Shown here piece after piece: positions 17,457 through 26,362 of a stretch of 64,000 bases of DNA. How positions within the stretch are numbered: the first letter of the stretch is position 1; the number at the start of each line of letters is the position of its first letter. The notes beneath the pieces were generated by a model. That model had not been told where the DNA came from. It did not search any database and worked only from the letters and a program-made list of their open reading frames with translations. Origin of the DNA: Neobacillus bataviensis (lineage in GTDB: Bacteria > Bacillota > Bacilli > Bacillales_B > DSM-18226); the NCBI RefSeq assembly GCF_019969725.1, contig NZ_JAHXYW010000001.1, positions 806,001-870,000 on the forward strand, in the 5' to 3' direction. Made by a program: the position numbers and the translations under genes.

Positions 17457-17867
17457 CTAATCAATCGATAATTGGATTAGTTTATTTGTTCTTTTTTCGT
17501 TTGATAGTCCAACTTGTTCATAGATTTTTTTTGCTTGCAATGCAAGAGGATTTCCTTCCATCGGATTGGCGAAATAAATCTTATTCATATTTGCAAGGTA
17601 AATAGCGCTTAAACACATTGGACACGGTTCTCCGCTTGCATACAATTCACATTCCGATAAATCTTCTGTCCCTAATGAACGTGAAGCTTTACTGATGGCC
17701 TGCAGTTCGGCATGTGTGGTTGGATCGTGTGTTGCCAGGACATCGTTAACTCCTTCAGCAATAATTGCTCCATCTTTTACAATAACCGCCCCAAATGGCT
17801 TTCCGCCTCTATCCGCATTATTCTTTGCTAGATTGATGGCATATTCCATCCATTTTTTATTACTCAT
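17457..17867 (-). CDS. Nucleoside/guanine deaminase-type zinc hydrolase
   Basis: A 136-residue cytidine/deoxycytidylate-deaminase-fold enzyme. The zinc site is THAEL (His and the catalytic Glu) plus PCPMC. The GKPFGAVIVKDGAII N-terminus resembles GuaD-like guanine deaminases and tRNA adenosine deaminases; TadA normally resides elsewhere, so a nucleobase deaminase is favoured. ATG 17867 was chosen because GGAGTGG lies upstream at about 9 bp. Confidence 0.8.
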   Translation of the reverse strand: MSNKKWMEYAINLAKNNADRGGKPFGAVIVKDGAIIAEGVNDVLATHDPTTHAELQAISKASRSLGTEDLSECELYASGEPCPMCLSAIYLANMNKIYFANPMEGNPLALQAKKIYEQVGLSNEKRTNKLIQLSID

Positions 17868-17910
17868 TGAAAACCACTCCAATTAATTATTTAGTTTATT
17901 TCTGATTATA

Positions 17911-18612
17911 TTAAACCGATATCATATATCCTGCGCCCCAAACTGTTTCGATAAATTGAGGATTAGAGGGATCTTTCTCAATTTTGCCGCGGATTTTTCT
18001 TATGTGCACTGTGATCGTGGTAATATCCCCAGAGGAATCGAGGCCCCAAATGGTTTCGAAAAGATCTTCTTTGCTAAAGACACGATTTGGATGCTGTGCT
18101 AAGAAAAGTAATAGATCAAATTCTTTCGCAGTTAAAGCGACCTTCTGATTGTTCACATAAACCTTTCGAGCCATTTCATCAATGACTAGCCCTCGGATGC
18201 TTATTTCCTTTTTGGTTGTATCAGAACTCCCTAGTAACCGCTCATAGCGGGCCAAATGGGCCTTCACTCTAGCAACAAGCTCGCCAGGACTGAACGGCTT
18301 AATAATATAATCATCGGCTCCAAGACCCAAACCTCTTATTTTATCAATATCTTCCTTTCTAGCCGAGACAAATAAGATGGGGATATTCTTTACAGCTCTA
18401 ACTTGTTTACAGATCTCGAATCCATCTACCTCTGGCAGCATGACATCGATAATTAATAAGTCATAATCTTTACTTAGTGCCCGTTTTAACCCTTCTTTGC
18501 CAGAGGTTTGTAATTCAACATCATAACCATTAATCTCAAGATAATCTTGTTGCAGTTCTCCAATATCAAGATCATCTTCTACGATTAAAACTTTTTTCAA
18601 TGTATTCACCAC
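17911..18612 (-). CDS. OmpR-family response regulator
   Basis: A 233-residue two-component regulator. The receiver domain has acidic residues at VEDD and phospho-acceptor Asp56 (LLIIDVMLPEVDG), with conserved Lys in the IIKPFSPGEL segment. A winged-helix DNA-binding domain follows from about residue 135 (ALTAKEFDLLLFLAQHPN to GAGYMI). It is followed upstream by its kinase gene with a 1-bp gap, so they form a cognate pair. A target may be the DUF4822 gene just upstream (inference from position). Confidence 0.92.
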   Translation of the reverse strand: MVNTLKKVLIVEDDLDIGELQQDYLEINGYDVELQTSGKEGLKRALSKDYDLLIIDVMLPEVDGFEICKQVRAVKNIPILFVSARKEDIDKIRGLGLGADDYIIKPFSPGELVARVKAHLARYERLLGSSDTTKKEISIRGLVIDEMARKVYVNNQKVALTAKEFDLLLFLAQHPNRVFSKEDLFETIWGLDSSGDITTITVHIRKIRGKIEKDPSNPQFIETVWGAGYMISV

Positions 18613-18613
18613 T

Positions 18614-20071
18614 CTATTTCGCCTTCTTTAATGTAAAGAGGATGCTCGTCCCTGCTCCTAATTGACTTCTCACCGAAATATCGCCGCCATGCTCCGTGAT
18701 AATCTGCTTTGAAATGGCAAGACCTAGTCCGCTTCCGCCGGTAGATTGATTTCTTGATGCGTCCACACGATAAAAACGCTCAAAAATATATGGAAGAGAT
18801 TTAGGCTCGATTCCAGAGCCATTATCATGGACCTCAATTTCAACAAAATCTTCCTCTTCATTTATTAGAATGTTTATGATTTTTTCTGGTTTTTTCATAT
18901 GCTTTACGGAGTTATCAATGATATTGGTCATTACCCTCCTTAATTGATCACGGTCAGCAATTACTATCGCAGCATTATCCATCCGATTTTCTACAGTAAT
19001 CTTAATCCCTTTTTCCTCTAAATCAAAATTTATTTCCTCAACAAAGTTTTTTATATAACGGAATATATCAATGTCCACAAAGGCAAACGGAAGTTTTTTT
19101 AAATCAAGCTTTGAAAAAAGAAATAAATCATCAATTAATTGATCCATATCTGCCGCTTTTCGTTTAATAGTAGAAAGGTATTTCTCCAATTTCCCTTGTG
19201 ACACAGCAACGCCATCCTGAATACCTTCAATATAGCCTTTAATAGAGGTTATCGGGGTTTTTAAATCATGAGAGATATTGGAAATTAATTCCTTTCTGCT
19301 TTCCTCATATTGAAGTTGCAGGTCAATGGATTCTTTAAGTTTTATCCTCATTTTGTCAAATGCATCGCTAAGCTGGCCAATTTCATCCTGTCTTTTATTA
19401 TCAATCTTTACATTTAAATTACCTTCTCCCATTTGTTCTGTTGCCTTTTTCAAAGAAAATAACGGCTTAATAATACTCTTAGATACAAAATAACTTAATA
19501 GACCATTTACAAGAATTAAGGAAAGAAATAATAATCCGAATATTAACGGAAACAAACTTCTGGACAGTTCAACAAAAGGACTAACTTCCCTCATGATGAC
19601 AACACTGCCTTTTTCCTGATCAGGAAAATAAAAATCAAACTTTACATATAAAAAAAATTGATGATTTATACTGATGGTGTCTCTTACTTTAATATTTTCT
19701 GGTTCAAATGAAGGGAGCTTTTTTACGTCCTTTATAGAATTTATAATCTTTGAGGAATGAACAATTTTTTCACCTTTACGGATGATTAATCCAGAAGTAA
19801 CAGAATCTAACTTTTGATCAAATTGTTTAAGCAAGGTTTCATTTAACAATTGATTTGGTTGTTTTTTAGCTAAATATTTAACATCCAGGAATACATTTTC
19901 CTCTGGTTTTGTTAAAGGCTTAAGCGCATATTGACGTGTATACAAATCTTTAATACTGCGGACATCACCTGTAATCGCCACTGGTATTAACATAGCGCTT
20001 ATTATGAATAATACAAGAGTTACGATTAGCATTGTTGTATGTGAAATTAATAGCCGCCACCGAATGGACAT
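18614..20071 (-). CDS. Sensor histidine kinase
   Basis: A 485-residue kinase. Transmembrane helix 1 spans about residues 12-34, an extracellular sensor domain reaches to about residue 172, helix 2 spans about residues 173-195, then HAMP, then HisKA with His268 (SNISHDLKTPIT), then the HATPase domain with DNGSGI and the GGSGLGLAI box. ATG 20071 was chosen because GGAGGCACGCTT precedes it; an in-frame longer version overlaps the terminator hairpin upstream. It pairs with the adjacent response regulator. The ligand is unknown. Confidence 0.9.
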   Translation of the reverse strand: MSIRWRLLISHTTMLIVTLVLFIISAMLIPVAITGDVRSIKDLYTRQYALKPLTKPEENVFLDVKYLAKKQPNQLLNETLLKQFDQKLDSVTSGLIIRKGEKIVHSSKIINSIKDVKKLPSFEPENIKVRDTISINHQFFLYVKFDFYFPDQEKGSVVIMREVSPFVELSRSLFPLIFGLLFLSLILVNGLLSYFVSKSIIKPLFSLKKATEQMGEGNLNVKIDNKRQDEIGQLSDAFDKMRIKLKESIDLQLQYEESRKELISNISHDLKTPITSIKGYIEGIQDGVAVSQGKLEKYLSTIKRKAADMDQLIDDLFLFSKLDLKKLPFAFVDIDIFRYIKNFVEEINFDLEEKGIKITVENRMDNAAIVIADRDQLRRVMTNIIDNSVKHMKKPEKIINILINEEEDFVEIEVHDNGSGIEPKSLPYIFERFYRVDASRNQSTGGSGLGLAISKQIITEHGGDISVRSQLGAGTSILFTLKKAK

Positions 20072-20122
20072 AAGCGTGCCTCCAGATCCGAGGTACAGTT
20101 TTAATAAATTTACCGAAAAGGG

Positions 20123-20157
20123 AACAAGGTTGTCACCTGTTTGTAGACAACCTTGTT
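20123..20157 (-). terminator. Terminator of the DUF4822 gene
   Basis: A 12-bp perfect stem AACAAGGTTGTC/GACAACCTTGTT lies 18 bp after the DUF4822 stop and before the kinase gene, so the two are separate transcription units or connected only by read-through. Confidence 0.75.
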
Positions 20158-20175
20158 TCAAATTCTATTGTTTCC

Positions 20176-21144
20176 TTAAAAACCAAATTTTGGTTTTAGA
20201 TTACCTTGATATGGTTCATGTTCCACGAATATCGTAATGTCCTTACCATCTTTGTCTTTACCCGTTCTTTTATAGGTAAATTTCTTTTGATTAAGCTCTG
20301 TAAGTTCAAGAGCGGCACCATACTTCCTATCTCCAATTGAAACATGTGCTCTTATTTTATTTCCGTGGAGAACATCGAAGTAGCCATAATCACCGCGGCT
20401 TTCGCCTGTTTCCGCATTGAAAAACTCATATTTATTTGTCTTAGCATCAAATTTTGCCAGACTTATAAAATTTGAATTATACATTGTAACATCATTGCCT
20501 TTTTCATCTAAAACCTTTGTTCCGTGCCAAAGGGTGCTGCCTAAAATTTTATCTCCATCAACGTTTTTAACAATATCTCCTGTACTAGTGTTCAACTGCT
20601 TGTCTGGATCAGTAAAAGATAAATCTTTTTCTTTATAGGGAACATGTTCAACGAATACTTCTACATCGTTACCAACAGCATCTTTCCCCATTCTTTTATA
20701 AGTGAAAACATCTTTATTTAGTTTTACCATATCGACAACCGCTTGGTAATTCATTGATTCCGAAATTAATATTCTTTTCTTTCCATCATTTGTGATAAAG
20801 AACGTTCCTTTATCGCCGCGACTATTACCCGTTTTAGCATCAAAAAATTCATATCTTCCTGATTTCGCATCATATTTCGCAAGACCAATGAAGTTTGCAT
20901 TTTCTTTTGTTAAGTTATTCCCATTTTTGTCGTATACTCTTGTACCTTGCCATTCTGTACTGCTAAGTATGTTGGCCATTTTCTGACCTTTAGTCAGTTT
21001 ATGTTCTGATTGCTTTTGTACTGCTGTTATCTCTTTCTTTTGCTCACTAGCGTTAACTGGCGTACTTGTACTAATAGCTGCTATTGCTATTGTCACCCCG
21101 AGTAAAGATGAGATTAATTTTGCTTTATTGATCATTTTTTTCAT
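20176..21144 (-). CDS. Secreted DUF4822 protein with two tandem domains
   Basis: A 322-residue exported protein. The signal peptide (about 32 residues) ends in STPVNASEQ. Two homologous copies of about 110 residues follow, each starting near LSSTEWQGTRVYD or LGSTLWHGTKVLD and ending in a VFVEH(V/E)PY segment. The repeat has the DUF4822 pattern seen in Firmicutes cell-surface proteins. No anchor (LPxTG or lipobox) is visible, so it is probably released or wall-associated. The two-component genes lie immediately downstream. Confidence 0.82.
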   Translation of the reverse strand: MKKMINKAKLISSLLGVTIAIAAISTSTPVNASEQKKEITAVQKQSEHKLTKGQKMANILSSTEWQGTRVYDKNGNNLTKENANFIGLAKYDAKSGRYEFFDAKTGNSRGDKGTFFITNDGKKRILISESMNYQAVVDMVKLNKDVFTYKRMGKDAVGNDVEVFVEHVPYKEKDLSFTDPDKQLNTSTGDIVKNVDGDKILGSTLWHGTKVLDEKGNDVTMYNSNFISLAKFDAKTNKYEFFNAETGESRGDYGYFDVLHGNKIRAHVSIGDRKYGAALELTELNQKKFTYKRTGKDKDGKDITIFVEHEPYQGNLKPKFGF

Positions 21145-21258
21145 CTCCTAATTATGACTTCGTCGACTTAAATTGATTGTACCTGACAGAACTTAACTCC
21201 CTATATAAATAATATTAACAAAGTCTTAACTTTTAAGTTTTAAACCTTAAGTCGTTGT

Positions 21259-21561
21259 TTATTTCCGTTTTCGCTGGTTTGATTTTTTTATTTTCATTAA
21301 CTTTGTTGGCGGCTGCTTTCGAATCCATTTAACGAAGCGGTTTAGTTGCTTATCTTCGCGAAGCTCCTTTAGGGTTGACAAACGGGCAGCAATTTCCTCA
21401 TTTGTATATAGTGCATGAATTTGTTTATGACATGGTATACACAGATTGGCAGTGTCCCCGAAGGTTCCTCCCATTTCTTTAGGAAGGAGATGGTGAATTG
21501 TAATTTCAACCTCACTTCGCCCGCATAACTCACATGTACCCACCTGACTACCTACTTTCAA
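21259..21561 (-). CDS. HNH-endonuclease-fold protein, YisB-like
   Basis: A 100-residue protein. The zinc-finger HNH motif is complete: CELC near residue 10, HHLLPKE at residues 28-34, and LCIPCHKQIHALY. The basic C-terminus suggests nucleic-acid binding. Size and layout resemble the small Bacillus protein YisB. It is monocistronic and not next to restriction or phage genes. Whether it cleaves DNA is unknown. Confidence 0.8.
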   Translation of the reverse strand: MKVGSQVGTCELCGRSEVEITIHHLLPKEMGGTFGDTANLCIPCHKQIHALYTNEEIAARLSTLKELREDKQLNRFVKWIRKQPPTKLMKIKKSNQRKRK

Positions 21562-21589
21562 AAATAATCTTTAAGACCAGTTGCAGTTA

Positions 21590-21632
21590 AAGGAAAAACC
21601 TACTTACCCGAAAGTAAGTAGGTTTTTCCTTT
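21590..21632. terminator. Strong Rho-independent terminator
   Basis: A nearly 19-bp stem (AAAGGAAAAACCTACTTAC with its complement) around a short CCGAAA loop separates the HNH gene from the small gene upstream of it. Confidence 0.92.
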
Positions 21633-21633
21633 A

Positions 21634-21768
21634 CTATTCACTGTCTTGGGTGGTATTAAAAAATTCTCTCTGATCTTTTTCGTCAGCTTTTACATTATTA
21701 TTGGCCTTACCCATTTTTCCATCTGATTCATAACTTAAATTTTGCGGTGTTTTTATATTTTTTTCCAT
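21634..21768 (-). CDS. Small hydrophilic protein of 44 residues, unknown
   Basis: An ORF too short for routine detection. It begins MEKNIKTPQNLSYESDG and ends in FFNTTQDSE, is hydrophilic and acidic, and has no cysteine or membrane segment. A clear AAAGGAGATTATT ribosome binding site precedes the ATG and a strong terminator follows the stop at once. That signal set is the reason to annotate it. It may be a small spore or stress protein, but I do not recognise it. Confidence 0.6.
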   Translation of the reverse strand: MEKNIKTPQNLSYESDGKMGKANNNVKADEKDQREFFNTTQDSE

Positions 21769-21873
21769 AATAATCTCCTTTCAAAACTAGTATGTTCTCC
21801 ATCATTTTATTGTCTGATTACGGTTGAAAAATATACTCTATTATAAAATACTGTCGCCTCCTGTTTTTTAGTC

Positions 21874-21950
21874 CTAATGGGTTTAATGAACTGCTCTTAT
21901 CGATCCTCATCTCTATTTTTTTGTGCTGACGGGCTTTATAAGCTGTTTCT
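21874..21950. repeat. Isolated copy of the 52-bp repeat family
   Basis: About 1.3 degenerate units sharing TTTAATGAACTGCTCTTATC and GCTGACGGGCTTTATAAGC with the tandem array at 58.6-59.0 kb. It is intergenic, between the 44-residue gene and GH3. Confidence 0.7.
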
Positions 21951-21989
21951 GGGATATTTGAATATCAAATATCACTTAATAAATAAAAA

Positions 21990-22023
21990 AAAGCGCCAAC
22001 CCCGATTAACCAAGGTTTAACGC
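21990..22023 (-). terminator. Terminator of the GH3 gene
   Basis: On the minus strand, AGCGTTAAACC pairs with GGTTGGCGCT with small mismatches, then a run of T. It lies 19 bp after the GH3 stop. Confidence 0.75.
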
Positions 22024-22041
22024 TCCCCGCCTTTAACTGTA

Positions 22042-24165
22042 TTAAAATCTCAGTCCATGACCAAGTTTATAGACATTCCCATCGCTATCCTTATAGGCAT
22101 ATTGAAGTCCTTCAGGCATGTATTGGTCCTTGTCGTAACCTGGTACATCGTTTCTTGATACACACTTACCATCTTCACCTACTGCAATCACTTCTTCACT
22201 CGCAGGCAATGTCAACGGTAATACCCCAACTGGACGGCTATTGCCAGCCATGACTTCATACTGTGCCTTATAGTAGGTATCGTATCCAGCGATCAATACA
22301 TCTGCAAGAGGTTCAACATTTCCAAGAATCCACGGCAGAATGAGATTTACGCTTATAATCACTTTTCCTCCACGGATATGAATACTGTCCGCTACTTCCT
22401 TGAGATGATCCATTCCAGTCAAAGTCGTTTCTTGATACGTAGAACCGTCTAAAGCAGTTAAGGTTTTATCCTCGCATATTTCGAGTTCTAATAGTCCAGG
22501 TGTCGCGTTGAAATAAGCGCCGGATTTTGGACTTAAAAACAAAATAGCGGTGTCAGCTTCTTCATAGTTATCTGTTAAAGTAAACTGCCCGAGCTCTTGG
22601 CATTCTTTTCTTGCTTTTTCAGTGTACAAAGCTGCCCGCTCTGGTTCCTTGTGAAAAACTTCGATATAAACCCTCTTATTATCAAGCTTTTCAGCTGTTA
22701 ATGGCAACGTCTGATTGTGATTTTTTAGAACAGTTACTGATTTTTTATGGGCTTCATAGGCAGCATCCCAGTTAGCCTGATCACTAACTACTTCAGCAGC
22801 ATGTTCTGGTGAAACGTAGGTACGATCATCGAATAGACCTAAAGCAAACATTTCTGTAAGGAGTCGTACATTTGCTTCATTGATGCGTTTTTCACTAATC
22901 CAGCCGTTTTCGATTGCTTTTTTAAGATTTTCAACATCATTGGTATCTGAAACAAGATCTGTCCCGGCATTAATCGCTTTTGCAAAACGTTCTGCTTCGC
23001 TTAAGGTTTCAACGCCCCAGCTCATTTTATTTGTAACGCCACTGTCACTATTGATATAACCTTTAAACCCAAGCTTTCCTCTAAGGATATGATTTAAAAA
23101 ATAATGATTAAATGTAAAGCCCACCTCTTCAAAAGGGATGTCTTCACCTTGGAATTCTTGAACTACACTTTTTTTGATGCTTGGAATGGAATAATATGGC
23201 ATAAATGATGAAGTGCCATGGTCTGCCGCTGCCTGAAACGGAGGCAGGTGATACTTTTCTAAGCTTCCTGGCGTTGGGTATAGATTCCACTTTCCTTCTT
23301 CATAATGAGGATCAAATCCATTTTCCCTTGCTCCTCCGCCTGGAAAATGCTTGGTTGTCATCGCAATACTATGGTTTCCTAGTTCCTCGCCTTGGAATCC
23401 ATCAATGAGACGGCCGATCGCATCCGAAATAAATTCCGGGTCTTCGCCAAACGTACCATAGATCCGTTGCCATCTTGGGTCTGTGACGGTATCAGCCATA
23501 TACATATATCCCTTTCTAAGCCCTACCGCATCCCACTCATCATGGGCTATTTTGGCAAATTGGCTGATAAGGGAGGAATCCCCGCCATTTTTAATCTCCC
23601 CTTGTGCTGCAGCAGCAAGGCCTAGCGTTCCCGGCCAAGTTGAGAAAATCCCAGCTGCATCATTCATACCAAAGATAAATTCTGTATTTTCATTTCTTGA
23701 ATTCGATGCGATTAAACAAGGTATACCAAGACGTGTTCCCTCACATACCTCATTCATGGTATTGACCCACTCTGCCATTTCGGCCGGGCTCCAATTATCG
23801 CGTAGAATGAAGTGCCGCAAATTCATGTTTTCAATGGTATGGGTTGTTCCCCATATTTTTGAAGCAGCAAAAATATTTTCACCCTTCTCCACAATACTTT
23901 CATCCAGCACGCCATCATGGCTTGTCTTGCTCTTATCCTTTTGAGAAAGGCCCATCTGACGGGTATTGATAAGCATCATGCCGACCTTTTCATCGATATT
24001 CATCAATGAGACTAGATTCTCCGCACGTTCTTTCGGGCTCAACCGCCAATCCTTATATGGATCCAGTTTTCCATTTCCGTTCAAATCTTTAAACTTTAAT
24101 CCGTCAACTTCAATAATATTTTTGACTCTGACTTCTAGATCCGGCTGTTTATGTGTTTGTTCCAT
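22042..24165 (-). CDS. Glycoside hydrolase family 3 enzyme (beta-glucosidase-like)
   Basis: A 707-residue GH3 protein with the (beta/alpha)8 and C-terminal sandwich domains. The catalytic nucleophile is Asp374 (YINSDSGVTNK), and the substrate-binding KHF motif is at Lys272-His273. A short calcium-loop-like segment (DLNGNGKLDPYKDW) lies at residues 28-40. There is no signal peptide, so it acts inside the cell on imported glycosides. No fibronectin-type C-terminal domain is evident. The upstream AraC regulator probably controls it. The exact sugar specificity is not readable. Confidence 0.88.
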   Translation of the reverse strand: MEQTHKQPDLEVRVKNIIEVDGLKFKDLNGNGKLDPYKDWRLSPKERAENLVSLMNIDEKVGMMLINTRQMGLSQKDKSKTSHDGVLDESIVEKGENIFAASKIWGTTHTIENMNLRHFILRDNWSPAEMAEWVNTMNEVCEGTRLGIPCLIASNSRNENTEFIFGMNDAAGIFSTWPGTLGLAAAAQGEIKNGGDSSLISQFAKIAHDEWDAVGLRKGYMYMADTVTDPRWQRIYGTFGEDPEFISDAIGRLIDGFQGEELGNHSIAMTTKHFPGGGARENGFDPHYEEGKWNLYPTPGSLEKYHLPPFQAAADHGTSSFMPYYSIPSIKKSVVQEFQGEDIPFEEVGFTFNHYFLNHILRGKLGFKGYINSDSGVTNKMSWGVETLSEAERFAKAINAGTDLVSDTNDVENLKKAIENGWISEKRINEANVRLLTEMFALGLFDDRTYVSPEHAAEVVSDQANWDAAYEAHKKSVTVLKNHNQTLPLTAEKLDNKRVYIEVFHKEPERAALYTEKARKECQELGQFTLTDNYEEADTAILFLSPKSGAYFNATPGLLELEICEDKTLTALDGSTYQETTLTGMDHLKEVADSIHIRGGKVIISVNLILPWILGNVEPLADVLIAGYDTYYKAQYEVMAGNSRPVGVLPLTLPASEEVIAVGEDGKCVSRNDVPGYDKDQYMPEGLQYAYKDSDGNVYKLGHGLRF

Positions 24166-24286
24166 AATTAACGCCTCCTAAGCTTGATGCATATCCCTTA
24201 AGATTCATATTAGCGTTTTGATCACGGTTTCACACCCAAAATTGCTGACTTTTATATAAAATCGCCTACTGGTAATAAATATTTTT

Positions 24287-25501
24287 CTATTTATGTACCG
24301 CCTTGATAAAATCTGAAGCGGTCATTCCTTTTACCCCTTTAAATATTTTACAAAAATAGTTATAGCTGCTAAATCCCACTTGCAAGCCAATGTCAGTGAT
24401 GGATAACCGCCCTTGTTCCATAAGAAAAACGGCCTCATTTATTCGCTTTTGATGAAGATAATCAATCAAACTAATATTCATTTCTTCTTTAAATTTCTGC
24501 GCGAGGTAGGATCGATTAAACCCAATTTCATCTGCTATCCTTTGCAAATTAATGGGTTCCTGAAAATTGAGATTGATATACATTAACGCTTTCCTTACCA
24601 CTTTGCTGTGCCCTTTAACAGAAAAATTCTTAACCGCCTCACAATATTCATCTACCATATTGAAGCTCAGCTTATCTAATTCGGCCATTGTAACCGCTGC
24701 CTCAATCTTAAGGGCAAATTTTTCCGAAATCGCGTGTAAATACTGAGGTTCCACACCTCCTTTTGCAGCAGCCAACCGGTTCATCGTATTGCTTGAAAAG
24801 CTAAGATTCTTTTTCGCCCTCAAAGGATTCCCCGGAACTCTGTAGGAAAAATCACCTGTAAAATCTATCAAAGCTTTCATTGCATTTTCTTTATCTCCTA
24901 ATTCGATAAAATGCAAAAATTTCTTCTCTGCCTCATACCTTAATTTAACTTCAAACCCATTCATATCATAATTCTGCGGCTGTACGTCTGGCTGATATTG
25001 CTCACTGCCTTTTTTCGTCGTAATGAATTGAGAAGCAACCCTTGGGTTAACTAATAAATTTACAATCAGCTCTCCGATTGCTAAGTAGGATTGTCCCAAA
25101 TTGGGTAATGATTTATAAAATTTCTCAAATGGCTTTAACCAACTATTATCAAGATGATTTACCTTCAGGACATTCCAGATAAATTGGTCCGTTACCCGCT
25201 CATTCAAAAAAGGTCCTGCTAAAAATATCCCCTGAAATTGTCCTTCCACATGCAGGCCAACTGCCAAATACGAAAGTTGAAAAGAATCTGTATGAAAACA
25301 AAAACTATATTGATTTGACTCTTCTACCGCTTTTTGAACATCCACATACATTTTTTTTCGGCTTTCAATAAATATGTAGGGCTCACTATCATCTGATATG
25401 TGCACTATTGTTTGTAATTGAGGATCCACCACTTGTACATCTAGTTTAAAGGCATTTTTAATTAGCCAGCATTTACTTATTAGTTCATCCACTTTCATCA
25501 T
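24287..25501 (-). CDS. AraC-family regulator with PocR-like sensory domain
   Basis: A 404-residue regulator. The N-terminal 170 residues resemble PocR-type ligand-sensing domains (VGLHVEGQFQGIFLAGPFLNE). A helical linker follows, then two helix-turn-helix motifs in the last 100 residues (LQRIADEIGFNRSYLAQKFK and ITDIGLQVGFSSYNYFCKIF). ATG ATG and a GTG at 25492 are alternative starts; GAAGG is best spaced for the GTG. It precedes the GH3 gene in the same direction with a 120-bp gap and is its likely regulator. Confidence 0.85.
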   Translation of the reverse strand: MMKVDELISKCWLIKNAFKLDVQVVDPQLQTIVHISDDSEPYIFIESRKKMYVDVQKAVEESNQYSFCFHTDSFQLSYLAVGLHVEGQFQGIFLAGPFLNERVTDQFIWNVLKVNHLDNSWLKPFEKFYKSLPNLGQSYLAIGELIVNLLVNPRVASQFITTKKGSEQYQPDVQPQNYDMNGFEVKLRYEAEKKFLHFIELGDKENAMKALIDFTGDFSYRVPGNPLRAKKNLSFSSNTMNRLAAAKGGVEPQYLHAISEKFALKIEAAVTMAELDKLSFNMVDEYCEAVKNFSVKGHSKVVRKALMYINLNFQEPINLQRIADEIGFNRSYLAQKFKEEMNISLIDYLHQKRINEAVFLMEQGRLSITDIGLQVGFSSYNYFCKIFKGVKGMTASDFIKAVHK

Positions 25502-25536
25502 CCTTCAAATTCTTTCCTACCTCTTTATAATGTGAA

Positions 25537-25567
25537 AAAAAGCAAGGAAAATTTCTCCTTGCTTTTT
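25537..25567 (-). terminator. Rho-independent terminator
   Basis: A perfect 12-bp stem AAAAAGCAAGGA/TCCTTGCTTTTT separates the GTP cyclohydrolase-like gene and the AraC gene. Confidence 0.88.
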
Positions 25568-25590
25568 CAATGACGAATAATTTTATGTGT

Positions 25591-26322
25591 CTACCCCATA
25601 TGGCCTGATTTTTTTACTTTCGTTTGTAAGTATTTTTTATTGTACTCGGAGATATCCCCCCAAAGAGGAGTTCTTCCGGATACGGGCAGCCCTGCTGCTT
25701 TCAATGCTTTAAGTTTTTTGGGATTATTGGTAATGAGTGTTACCGGTTTTGTTCTTAACGCTTTAAGGACTTCGATGGCATCATCGTAATTCCTTGAATC
25801 ATCCGCAAAACCAAGCTCCTCATTCGCCTCTACGGTATCGAAGCCATTTTCCTGTAGAATATAGGCTATTGCCTTACTAAATAAGCCAATCCCTCTGCCT
25901 TCATGGTTGGCTAAATAAAATAATGCCCCTGTTCCATGTTCAGTAATCATTTTCATTGATTGTTTAAGCTGATAGCCACAATCGCAGCGCTTGCTGCCAA
26001 AGATGTCTCCAGTATGGCAGATCGAGTGCATTCTAATTAATGCTTCCTCGTCATATTCAAAATCCCCGTAAACTAGCACACTTGATTGCTGATAATCCGC
26101 TAGATTAGCAGATGATAGTTGATTAATTACACGCTGAAAATCTTCCGTTGCATTTTCGCTCTTCAGCCAACTATACCATTTAAACTCGACTGTTTTCCCA
26201 TATAAATTAACAGGCAGCTTGATTGGTCCAACCAGATAAATGGCTTCACTGCCTTTCTTTATCATTTTTATTTTATCTTCTAATAAAGAGAAAACATTTG
26301 AATTTAATTGTACTTGTTCCAT
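25591..26322 (-). CDS. GTP cyclohydrolase II-like protein (RibA C-terminal-domain family)
   Basis: A 243-residue enzyme. The zinc site is C102-HTGDIFGSKR-C113-D-C115, and the EGRGIGL loop of the catalytic pocket is present. The family opens GTP to formate, pyrophosphate and a diaminopyrimidine, the first step to riboflavin or deazapurine products. ATG 26322 was chosen because GGGGGAAACCATA precedes it. It stands apart from a riboflavin operon and follows a flavin monooxygenase gene by 40 bp, so it is probably a specialised paralogue. Confidence 0.82.
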   Translation of the reverse strand: MEQVQLNSNVFSLLEDKIKMIKKGSEAIYLVGPIKLPVNLYGKTVEFKWYSWLKSENATEDFQRVINQLSSANLADYQQSSVLVYGDFEYDEEALIRMHSICHTGDIFGSKRCDCGYQLKQSMKMITEHGTGALFYLANHEGRGIGLFSKAIAYILQENGFDTVEANEELGFADDSRNYDDAIEVLKALRTKPVTLITNNPKKLKALKAAGLPVSGRTPLWGDISEYNKKYLQTKVKKSGHMG

Positions 26323-26362
26323 TATGGTTTCCCCCGATTTCATATATTTATAGATTATAATA

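Noticed and set aside
23483..23944. 153-residue plus-strand ORF inside the GH3 gene
   Set aside because: Antisense to conserved GH3 motifs; low-complexity Ser/Pro content typical of a shadow frame.
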